Source of the DNA: Congeria kusceri
Lineage: Eukaryota; Mollusca; Bivalvia; Myida; Dreissenidae
Reading direction: 5' to 3'
NCBI GenBank assembly: GCA_027627225.1
Contig: CM051025.1
Coordinates: 54,318,681-54,382,680, forward strand
Length of the DNA stretch: 64,000 nt
Part shown: positions 52,215-61,749 of the stretch, in pieces
Position numbering within the stretch: position 1 is the first letter of the stretch
How the letters are laid out: the number at the start of each line of letters is the position of its first letter
Notes under the pieces: model-generated
What the model saw: the letters and a program-made list of their open reading frames with translations, nothing else
What the model was told of the DNA's origin: nothing
Database searches by the model: none
Position numbers and translations under genes: made by a program

Positions 52215-53135
52215 GCACACAAAACATAGATTTGTGTTACGAATACGTTTATTCCCTTTCCAGCTATTGTTCGTGAATTATTTCCAATTTTAAACATTCA
52301 CAAGTTAACATTTCATTCAGGAAAACGTCGGCCAAGATCAACACATGCATAGTCAAGGGCTTTTTCAAAATCAAGATATTTTTATGGAATTCTACTAAAG
52401 ATTCAATAATAATTTTGAAATATAAAGTTAACTTGATACGTTTTAATACGAATTAGATGTCAATAAAGCACTAATCATTTCTAAATGTGTTAATTTGTTT
52501 GTTAAACGCTAGATTGCCCAGTGGACATTTCTATGTGATGTTCTTAACTAATGATTTCAAGTTGAAATGTACGTGTATTGGTGCACGAGTTGTCAGTATT
52601 TAGAAAACCAGTATTACAATTGTTTCTTATATGTTCCAAATTTTTAGAAACCTACATTAATTTCGTACATTTAGATAGTCAATTATAATGTTAAGAGCTT
52701 TATTTATAAACCTCCTCCATCGTTTGATGAGCTAAAATGTATTAATGGATGTGATACATATTTTCAATTATAATTTCTTAGGTCTGTTTGTTTAATTTAA
52801 AGCTCATTTTTCAAATTACTCATAATTGATATGAAAATTAACCAGAGTGAATCTGAAACGTTGACAACATTATCATGAAAATTATATTCAAATAATGTAT
52901 GGTTAATTCCAAGACACGGAATAATACTTTTACATCTTTATATTTATAGCTTTTTGGTCTAATAACACGGCACCAAAAGGGATTCTCCCTTTGGAAACAG
53001 AAATTTGAACTATAAATGGGGCTAATTTTCGTATGGTTAGATTTCCTGTCATTACTTTTACTTAAACACATGTATGAAACAATTGACTCTACGTTGTTGT
53101 TTTAATCTAAGGGAAAAAACTCCCATAAAATATGT
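52215..53135. other. Non-coding stretch between the decayed copy and the mosaic gene
   Basis: AT-rich; the minus-strand frame at 52838-53071 has no support. No gene. Confidence 0.4.
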
Positions 53136-53139
53136 TGAA

Positions 53140-53145
53140 TTTATT
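53140..53145 (-). promoter_or_regulatory. Poly(A) signal for the mosaic gene
   Basis: AATAAA on the minus strand, 110 nt past the TAA stop at 53255, a normal distance for a short 3' UTR. Confidence 0.5.
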
Positions 53146-53254
53146 TATAGAAGTCATTGAAAAAACAACAACAAATATCCAATGAAATATTTATATCAAT
53201 AGTACTGATATGTAAAATTCACAATACACATTGTAGTGTATGCGTATGCGTCAG

Positions 53255-53379
53255 TTAAGGAGAGCACGTGCTGCACGTGTCCTGACAGAAGACGCTGGCG
53301 ACGGCCTTATCGGCACACACGCTGTATCCGGCATTCTTCAGCTGGCTGCACTTGGGGTGGTCTGAGCAGCGTGTGGTGG
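53255..53379 (-). CDS. Mosaic gene exon 10: ShKT domain and stop
   Basis: Codes RCSDHPKCSQLKNAGYSVC, FCQDTCSTC and a TAA stop. The six Cys in C-x5-C-x11-C-x8-C-x3-C-x2-C order match the ShKT fold, common as a C-terminal module in secreted invertebrate enzymes and matrix proteins. The domain name comes from a sea anemone channel-blocking peptide, but most ShKT domains in mosaic proteins are not toxins and nothing here suggests one. Confidence 0.85.
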
Positions 53380-56300
53380 CTTGTAAAAAGGGAAGAGATG
53401 GCGTAGTATCGTAAATTAATTGCTGTTTATCAGGAACATTGAAGGTTATACGTCAGGATAGATAATAACTAGCGAACAGTTCAAATATAAAGTGCGTTTG
53501 TATGCGACCTCGTATTAGTCCTCATAGTGTACGGTGTTTTACTATACATGTAATAATCGAGATACTAACATTTGTTACTAAAATAGCCTTCTAATATGTA
53601 TTTTACGCAAAATAAATGTCTTTTCGCATTCAGAAGTAGTAATTATGTACTAAAATGTAATCACTCTTAGCTTCTTACTTGTGGTGGTAGGCTGAGTGAC
53701 GGCTGAGGGATTCCCCAGACACCGGTTGTTACAGAGGTTGGTGTCACAGCAGTACCAACACGAGTTGCCGCTTGAATGCAGCGCTTGCTGGCAGGTCTAT
53801 TAGGTCAGATATGAGTAATGTTTAAAATGTTGTTATTGTTGTGGAAGCAGCAGCAGAAGCAGCAGTAACAGTAGCAGTAATAGTAGTAGTAGTAGTATCA
53901 ATAGTAGAAGTAGGAGTTGTAGTAGCACAAATAGTTGTAGTAATAACAGTAAAAGAAGTTACAGCAGTAACAGTAGCAGCATCAACAAGAACAAGAACAA
54001 TAATAGCATTAGTAGTAGCATTTGCAACAACAGTAATATCAATATTACAGCACATATAATTAGTATAGTGTATTATGTTATTTAAGTATATAAATGGTCA
54101 GTCAAGCAATATATTCTGTAAACGTTGAAGATAATTAACTGTTAACGATAAAACATACCGCGTTGTCCATACACTCGTGTACAAACCCTCGCGAATCTTC
54201 AAAAGCTGCGCACACCTACAGACACAGGATGGAAATGTTCTTAATAGAATGTTCATGCAGAATTTCAGAAACAAGTTCAACCAAGTACATGGAATAAGTC
54301 GAACGTTAAACAGTTCATGATAAAAGTGTTTATCTCCATAACGCTTCAGACGTGAGGTTAAAGGTTTTATTTCAAAATTGTGAATATAGTATGCAGAAAT
54401 TATAAATATTTAATAAACAACACAAATATTTTATTCCGATAAATAGGTATTTTTATGATTTTCAAAATTAGAACGACGTACACTCAACAAAAGTTGTAAC
54501 GCACCAAACTGAAATTGTTGTATATTCTTTAATTATAAGAATTTCAGCTGCGCCATAGTAAACACGAAATTCTTTCGTATATTTTCCAATTGGTTGGTTT
54601 GAAAAAATGCATGTATAACTCAAATAATCATAGCTGACGTTTCAAACTGAAATTCGTATAAATACACAAAATACAACAATTTCCATGTATTTCCATTTGG
54701 TGCGATATAACCTTGGTTGAATTTACGTCGTACTAATGTTGAAAATCATAAAAATGCTCATTTATCGGAATAAAATATTGTTGAGTGTATTTTACTTATA
54801 AACACATAACACATTACTTAAGACAGTGTTGCATATAAAGGTCACAACAATTAAGCGATATTAAATTTCCAAAGATAATGCACACAGACGAACCTGTCCC
54901 TGCAAGCACTGTTCCACGTGTGAACAATTATTGTCGTTGCTCTTGTGATATGGGCATTGGTGGCAGAGGAGACCGATAGGAGCAGAAGTAGTTGGAACTG
55001 AAATAGTTTTGGCCCGAATAAAACATTAATATCTTTTATATATACAACAAAGGCCATCATTTCTTTCTACAAAAGTGTTGATAACTGGCGCATGACTATT
55101 GTGATGCATTACCGTTTTGATTTATTATTAAACGACGTTGAATGTTAAATTTAGCTGCTGTTGAGATTTAGTTCAACATGCAACGAAAATATATACGGTG
55201 CTGATGAAAAGTACATCTAACATTCCTTTCTCGACTGGTGCAGAGGGACAGCGCTTTCAAGCTCGATTCAGCAGCCTGTTGTATCGCTATGGATCTTTAT
55301 CTAACCATTATATTTATACTAAAGATGTTATTTAGACCAATAGAGGAATCGTACATGAATCTCACATGATGTTCACTTTTTACCAATGCTTACCGGATGT
55401 GGTCGTTTGCGCATGTGTAGCGGGCTGTGCTGGTGGCACCGTAGGTGGCGCTGTTGTCTGGACATTGTTGATTATCAGGTTTAATAACTGCAATGCTGAA
55501 CATTGAAAATATCGGGAATTTGACACGCTGAATGATTCCTTGTCCCGGGAAATAGACTTTGATTGGATTTTAGATCCCGGTAATATTGGTCCCGGGCCAT
55601 TTAATACACCAATTAAGCTCCCCCCATTGAGGGGATTTAGACAAAAATGCTTGGCTCTAGGGTGGGGCATTAGATCCCCCAAAATACAAATTAGTCACAT
55701 TCCCCCTGGAATTGCCCGCCCCCCCCCCGGGGGAAATCTTGATAGGTGGATAAGGAATGCATGCTCCAAAGTCCAGTAAATTTGATTAATACTCCAATAT
55801 TATTGTGCCAGGTGTACTGGGGATTGATGTATTCATTAGCTCGTGTACGGGGGTATTGCAGGCTACTGTACTGAGTATTGTTTTCTAATATACTGTGATT
55901 TCTCATTACAGCGAGTCAGCTAAGTTTGACAGAGTTAACGTTTGCTGTACGTTTGTTGTGTAAATTACACAAATATTATTGTATATATGGTCAATTGTGT
56001 AATTGTTGCCTGTCTTTAGTTGAGTTGTATGTTGTTTTAAATGTTTGCATAAAACGATAAATGCAATGACTTAAAATATTTTCATGTACTCAGTAGGGGT
56101 CCACGACAATATATATTTCGGTAACTGCTGGGCTAAAACCCGGACTCCAGTCGAGCTTGTACGGTCATTAGAGTTTAGATCATTACTCCTTTTAGGGATC
56201 AATACACTGAACATTGCATGTTATACCGATCTAACTACAACTAATGAAACCTAATATTAAATGTGGGTTTTCTTTTTTAGATAAAGTACGGACAATGAAC

Positions 56301-59300
56301 ATGGATCCACGAAAACACAGGCTATTTGAAGCACGGCATGATTAGTAATATGTCATGTCAGTCATTGGTCAGTTCTGAATCAATTTTAAAAGTTAAAAAA
56401 TTGATTCTCAGTAAGTTCAATATCCCTCTAGGCAAATAATACATACACTATCTTCTGAATGGACTGCGGTTTACAATGGTGCTACTATCAACGTCAAAGC
56501 AGACATGAAAGCTAATATTTTGCTACTATATACTACTGTTTAGATAACAGATCGATACACCCATCAATACAAATAGTTTTTGTGGTTGAATATCAAAAAT
56601 AAATAATTATTATACATAGTACTTTATTATATACTACAATTTAGTTCGTTGTTGCTCAATTCTTAATTTAATTTCTTCATATGAATGATTTTCAATTAGG
56701 TGGCTAATAATGTCTTTGAACTTTTCATTAGATTTTTCACAGTAGAAGCAGGCATACATATTGGTTAAAGAAGTACACATTGTATATCTAATGCACGATA
56801 TGAGCCCATATTAGTCGATTTTACTATTACTATTGCATAGCATATTGTATGTATCGATTTAGGTTTGGATAATTAATATTTTATTTAATCAAAGTTAAGT
56901 CTAAATGCTAGAAATAATCGAAAACGGTAATGTCTCTTTGCGCAATACCCAGTTATACTAAATATTGATAAAATGCAATTACTCTGGACACGAGCATGCA
57001 ATACTCCGTACACGAGTTGGCATTGTTTAAGGCTTAGAACGTACCTAATAAGCAACAACAGGAGTTGAACTTTGCAGGAAATGTTCCGTATAGTATTCGT
57101 AACCAATCGCTCGAATCACATTAATCGAAACGGGTTTAACTCCTCAATAGTTGATAGAAACACACGAGGAGCTGCATATGTTCAGCGAGCAATTTACACT
57201 AATTTACTTATTATTTACATTTCATCTATTATATGGATCAAAGTTAGTATTTGGCGGTCTTTGCAATTTAGTTGGCAGTATATTAAATTATAAACAGGAT
57301 ACTTGAAATCAGTGTTTATTTTGTAATTATTTTGGTTGAATAATGGGCCAATATCCGTTGTCAAAGATAGTGCAAAACTCTTCAGGTGCGACCTTTAACT
57401 TTGTGTTAAATAAGCCATTGGCAAATGAAAACGTTACATACAACATAAATTTAAACATCGGCTTATATAAAAAATGATTTTTTTTTTAAGAAGTTTTATA
57501 ACGTTTAAAGTAATAGGACGGGTTTTGTGTGTTCGCGTAATGTTTGAAAACTACTCGAACAAAGGTTTGGCCAATGGCTGTTGCTTTGTTTTAACAATGC
57601 TGAACTCTTCTTTGGATAACGACGATAGACCAGTATAGACATAGCGTTTAACAATATCTAATGTTTAATAATATCTTACTTAGTTTATAAGCTTTGCTAA
57701 TGGTGATTTACAATTATTGTTTAAAAGTTTCTATTACGTTTCAAAATGCCTACTTAACTTCAACATTACCTCCTCAAATGTATGTTTAATAATATAGATT
57801 TAAGCTCAACAGTATCAACCTATGTTTTACATTATATACATAGGTTGTTTAACAATATTTACCTCCATTTAACAGTTTATATTGAATATTAACAGTTTCA
57901 GGTTAACAGAATCTACATTTATTTAACAATATCCACCTATGTTTAATAGTATCTATGTAAGTTCCATAGTATCTACCCATTTTGTACAACATCTACCTAC
58001 GTTTAACAGTTTTTGCGTACGAGTATCAGTTCGTACCTAAGTTTACCAGTTTTTACCAAAGTTTAACAGTTTCTACGTAAGTTTAACAGTTTCTACCTAA
58101 GTTTCCCAACAGGTTATTAGCAGCCAGGATGTTCACGGGCGCATTGGAAGTGTGTACATTGGAAAGCTGCATGTTGCAAGGGGTGTGTGGCGTGGTTCCC
58201 CCACAGCTGCCCATGCACAGGGGCCTGGGGGTGGCTGCGCCGGTCCGGTTGGTCGTGAGGGGCTTCGTCTGTGAGCCGACCAACTGCCCGTTGATGTACA
58301 GACTCACCCCGTGACTGGGACTGATCAAATTAGCAAAAATGAAATATAAACTTAGAAGTGGGTATAATTTAAGCACATTTAACTTTTTTCTCCAAAATAC
58401 ATGCTACAAAATAGAAAAGGTATTTGCATGTCCATTTCAATTCTCTGTATCAGCTGCACAAATAAAATAAGACAAACTTTCCAGACGAGGGACTGTTTAC
58501 AAAATCGTCTCAATCACTTCTTTAATAGCAAAGTTGTGCAAAGTTTATATTAATACAATATGGAGGGTGAACACATTGTCAAATTTATATATATAGTAAT
58601 AGACAAATGTAGATATCCTTCAAACTGAATACCTGTACGAAGTTCCTATATTGTACGTAACGCCTGGAACTGGAGTGAAAGGAACCTGAACATGGTAATG
58701 ATCCAGATGGTGGCTACTGTCGCCATTGTGACCATGATGATGGCTTTCGACAGTGTTGTGCATGTGCAGCTGGTGGTTAGAGTAATGGACCGAACATCCG
58801 GTGCACGAATGACACGAGTCGTGGGTCGAGTACATGTAAGATTCATGGTGATGATCGTGACCATGATTGAAGGACACGTCCGTGCAGTGAGAATATCCGT
58901 TGTGGGTATCGTGTAGTTGGGTATGCGAATCGTGGTTTTGTTGACTACTCGAACTTGAGTAAGTCATGCAGCCTCCGCTGCCGTGAAAGTGGTAACCGCC
59001 ACTGTCATGGTGGCCGGATCCATGATCGGATCTGTGATCGTGACGTTTTGAAATAGGTTCAACTACGGAAACGTCTCCGGTAACGTCGAATTGGCCCGCA
59101 GTTGTCAGGATTCTGTCATCCAAAGCCACGATAGGGTTGAAGGATGACACTTTGATAGTGCTAGCTGAAAAACGAGGGTAATACGGGGGTGAAACGGCAC
59201 TATGACAATCGATGGAACGTGTCCGTCACGGACACTCAGTCACTACATATATTACTAAAGTTCTAAACGTCAATAACTCGATATGCAGACGGTGTACATA

Positions 59301-61061
59301 CTAACAAATTGGAATGCATAAGCACGGCAAGGTATATTTATAATTACCCGATATATTACAGTACTCGCCAAAACTGCCAGCCTGGCAGGCGCACCTGTCG
59401 TTTCCAATGCATACACCCTGGTTGCACAATTCGGGGTGGTTCTGACATATATCTGTAACATACGAATAGGAGCATTCCAGAATGTAGACGGAATACTTAA
59501 AAGATTACTGCCTTTTAGGACAACTTCGCGTTTAGCACATTGCAGTTTAACAACAGTTGTTTAAGTTTAAATTATATGTGAAAGAAGTGCATGTAAATGA
59601 ATGTATCGTTTTTAATTCAATGTCACTTTGCATAGCATGTGGTTATCTTCAAGTATTTTGCATTTAGGCATGTCTTCCGAAAACCACAACTTACGAGTGG
59701 GCTGACATCCCTTCACGGAGATCGCGGCGCAGGAAAACCGGTAGTCCGTGTTTGTTAACCGGATGTGCTTCGCGTACAAGGGCTGACTTAGCGTGAGCTC
59801 GATTTCGTCTTCGTTTCCCCACGACCCAGGCACTGCCTGTGGATGCAAATGATACGACATAAGAGTATTATGTTGTTTAATCCTTTCGCTAGCACCGCAA
59901 TTAAATTAACACTGCATCAATTTTACCCGCAGTACTCGTGTTTGATATTCTTTGATAAACATTAGTGTAGACTAACTTTACTCGTTCAAAATTGGCCTTT
60001 ACATACTTTGCATGTACCGAATCAATATAAAATACAATAGGACAACGCGGAGGATTTGTAAGTGAAATATAACACTGAATAACGAAATGTGCGAAAAAGC
60101 GAATTTGCATAATATATACAAAATGCTCTGTAAAATGCTAACAGTAATACATAAATGTCATTTTTTCTTATAATGCGCCTTTGAGGCTTTTGCGTAAACA
60201 TTGAAAAAAATCTAATATTGCTTGTACCAAACCTCATCAAACACCCCCAGTTCCTCCGTGAAGTCTCCGCGGTCCACGTATTCCACGAGGAATGTGGTCT
60301 CCGCCAGGGCCCGGTCCTGGTTGCATCTGCCAGTAGCCAGCACGATCTTCTCGACCAGCAGCGGGTTGTCATCGGGCAGTGCGATGTTGATGTAATAACC
60401 GCCATACTGGGGCGGAAATGGGGGGTAGAATCGAAACACCGACGAAGGAGGACAGTTCGAATTTATACTTCCTTCCGCTAAAAAAAAGTACATTTAACTG
60501 TAACATAACCCATTTTAACCATGCACACGCATGCTTTTGACAGACGGACGGTTCCGTCGGACGAACGGACGGACGGACGAACGAACGGACGGACGGAAGG
60601 ACAGACGGACAGACAGACAGATCACGCTATTTTGAAAGGCAAAAACACAACAATAATGTCTTCTCAGATGTATTTCTTATGTCAATTAGAAAGATTTCAT
60701 CGTACCTTTAAATTAACCGTTTTCCCCATAACTTGAAATCTTTTCTAAATTAATAAAGGCATTAGAAATGCAGAGTTAAGGGCTAACGTCAAACATTATG
60801 GATCGGGAGACATCACCTAAATTTTTAAAAGAGGAGAAGAAGTTAAAAAGAACTTATGTTTACCAAATAAAAACGCCGAAGACACCGATGACAAACTAAT
60901 TACAAATAATATGTTTTCCAGATTTGACCTTTTTCGTTGTACAGTCTATTAAACCACTAACATTCTTTTGTTTAATCTATCATTCTACCGTAATACTCAC
61001 TTAGAAATCCAGCCGATATCCGTACGACAGCAAGAAGGAAAATTATCTGTCTTGTCGCCAT
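53255..61061 (-). CDS. Secreted mosaic protein: Gal-binding-like, EGF, His-rich, LamG-like, Ly6/uPAR, ShKT (570 residues)
   Basis: Ten minus-strand exons: 61061-61001, 60477-60233, 59836-59695, 59452-59348, 59164-58633, 58320-58097, 55450-55394, 54997-54894, 53796-53679 and 53379-53255. Every junction is GT-AG, every phase matches, and the sum of 1713 bp closes on TAA. From the N-terminus: signal peptide (about 1-18), a beta-rich galactose-binding-like domain (about 20-150), one six-Cys EGF domain, a His-rich block of about 120 residues, a LamG-like segment, a Thr/Pro linker, a Ly6/uPAR domain and a C-terminal ShKT domain. It has no membrane anchor, so it should be secreted. Metal binding by the His block and carbohydrate or matrix binding by the flanking domains are inferences; a byssal, shell or mucus matrix role is possible but unproven. 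I know no family with this order. Confidence 0.82.
53679..54997 (-). CDS. Mosaic gene exons 8-9: Ly6/uPAR domain
   Basis: Exon 8 (54997-54894) gives LLCHQCPYHKSNDNNCSHVEQC and exon 9 (53796-53679) gives TCQQALHSS, WYCCDTNLCNNRC and then SAVTQPTTT. The LxCxxC start and CCxTxLCN end are the signature of three-finger Ly6/uPAR domains, which in animals mediate protein-protein contacts at cell surfaces or in secretions. No GPI signal follows; instead a Thr-rich spacer leads to ShKT. Confidence 0.8.
53822..54057. repeat. Trinucleotide-rich (CAG/TAG/ACA) tract, duplicated at 46536-46712
   Basis: Degenerate agcag, tagtag and aacaac repeats in an intron of the mosaic gene. The Thr/Val and Ala/Val frames across it on both strands come from the repeat and are not genes. 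Confidence 0.75.
55394..55450 (-). CDS. Mosaic gene exon 7: Thr/Pro linker
   Basis: A 57-bp exon coding APPTVPPAQPATHAQTTTS, a likely O-glycosylated spacer. The acceptor AACAG at 55451-55455 is chosen because it preserves the frame from exon 6; the other AG seven bases upstream would not. A copy is at 48021-48077. Confidence 0.68.
55510..57330. other. 1.8-kb insertion in intron 6 of the mosaic gene
   Basis: Absent from the duplicate locus, where the flanks continue at about 48145 and 48440. Begins with a GC-rich block containing 'cccggtaatattggtcccgg', 'ccccccattgaggggattta' and a run of C then G at about 55721-55735. No transposase or reverse transcriptase frame was found; it may be a degraded mobile element. 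Confidence 0.5.
58097..58320 (-). CDS. Mosaic gene exon 6: LamG/concanavalin-like half-domain
   Basis: Splicing from exon 5 makes TSYSPSHGVSLYINGQLVGS, the central hairpin of LamG/pentraxin-like jelly rolls. It continues with LCMGSCGG, CNMQLSNVHT and APVNILAANNLLGNL. Only the second half of such a domain is evident; the first half may be the ends of exon 5, with the His block as an insertion. A second copy of this exon is at 49134-49342. Confidence 0.72.
58633..59164 (-). CDS. Mosaic gene exon 5: His-rich block
   Basis: A 532-bp exon. Its first 35 residues (STIKVSSFNPIVALDD, TTAGQFDVTGDVSVVEP) look like beta strands. About 120 residues dense in His, Ser, Gly, Asp and Tyr follow, with runs such as HDHRSDHGSGHH, NHGHDHHHE and ESHHHGHNGDSSHH and a few Cys, then PVPGVTYNIGTSY leads into the LamG-like exon. 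The His/Asp density suggests Zn, Cu or Ni binding. Frames in other registers here (Met/Val-rich) are shadows. Confidence 0.85.
59348..59452 (-). CDS. Mosaic gene exon 4: EGF-like domain
   Basis: Codes one EGF module with six cysteines in the usual spacing: DICQNHPELC, NQGVCIGNDRC, ACQAGSFGEYC. It is bounded by phase-1 introns on both sides, the standard arrangement for a shuffled EGF exon. No calcium-binding Asp/Asn consensus is evident. Confidence 0.88.
59695..60477 (-). CDS. Mosaic gene exons 2-3: galactose-binding-like domain
   Basis: Exon 2 (60477-60233) and exon 3 (59836-59695) together give about 128 residues. They are beta-strand-like, with LVEKIVLATGRC, TTFLVEYVDRGD, WGNEDEIELTLSQPLYAKHI and RLTNTDYRFSCAAISVKGC. 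The strand pattern and the final 'aisvkGC' resemble F5/8 type C (discoidin) domains, which bind sugars or lipids, but the match is weak. The exon 2 donor GAG|GTTTGG is the least certain junction; the alternative TG|GTACAA would break the frame. Confidence 0.62.
60535..60625. repeat. (GGAC/GAAC)n-type simple repeat in intron 1 of the mosaic gene
   Basis: Imperfect gacggacg, gaacggac and gacagaca units over about 90 bp. The plus-strand frame with DGRTNGRTEGQTD is produced by the repeat. Confidence 0.85.
61001..61061 (-). CDS. Mosaic gene exon 1: start and signal peptide
   Basis: ATG at 61061-61059 opens a 20-residue leader with basic residues (ATRQ), a hydrophobic core (IIFLLAVV) and a small-residue cleavage region (ISAG). 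It ends in a CTAA|GTGAGT donor, phase 1. This is the start I choose because nothing upstream in frame fits and the leader is a textbook secretion signal. Confidence 0.82.
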
Positions 61062-61064
61062 AGT

Positions 61065-61745
61065 TGCCTGAATAGGTTTGAAAACAAGAATAACCAGTTT
61101 TGCATGCAGTTCTTTGTACTGAGCCCAGGTCTCCGGAACATGACAGTGAGAGCAATTGATTGCATGATAAGAGCCGTCTCTAATCAGAGGTTACATAATG
61201 CATCCTAAATAAGACTAGATAAAGAACAGATACTAAAGGTTGTGGCAAAAGGTTTAAATATGCGTTTACGATCACATTCTTCGTGACAGTGTAACCCGCT
61301 ATGAACACTGCACAACACTACTAAACCGACACTTATCAATTTGTGATGGATTGGTTAGTTTTCAAGACAATGTCATCAAATTTAAGAGGTGATAGCATCT
61401 CAGGCTAGCATATATAAAGCAGTGTCTGATACAAAGATTTTTTACTATCACCATTTATCGACGAGGCCAACCTCCAGTTCTGCTTTCTGACTCGCTTACA
61501 TAGTTGGGGCAACGATTGCATTTGATGGTAACAATTTAGAATTCCATTTTTGGACTGATCGGTTTAATTTTAAGCACGTGTTAAACAGCTATGAAGTGCA
61601 AGCGTCATTCGAAATAGATATTGCCATAAGCTGTTGTGTTTTGAATTCATTTGTCATTGCAAGAAAACATCGATGTTAATGTCCCATAACATTTTTTCAC
61701 ACCATTATGGAATAATAAATCTATTTTATTTGAATTTTTTTTTCT
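61065..61745. other. Upstream region of the mosaic gene
   Basis: Should hold the minus-strand promoter. A TTTATATATGC sequence on the minus strand at about 61408-61418, roughly 350 bp upstream of the ATG, could be a TATA-like element, which would imply a long or spliced 5' UTR; this is weak. No other gene. Confidence 0.35.
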
Positions 61746-61749
61746 ACAG

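Noticed and set aside
53822..54059. Thr/Val-rich and Ala/Val-rich frames (also 46469-46750)
   Set aside because: They are produced by a degenerate trinucleotide tract inside an intron and its duplicate.
58692..58916. Met/Val-rich plus-strand frame and an alternative minus-strand frame at 58646-58864
   Set aside because: Shadows of the His-rich exon, whose repeats keep several frames open.
60521..60736. Plus-strand frame with DGRTNGRTEGQTD
   Set aside because: Product of a GGAC-type simple repeat in an intron.
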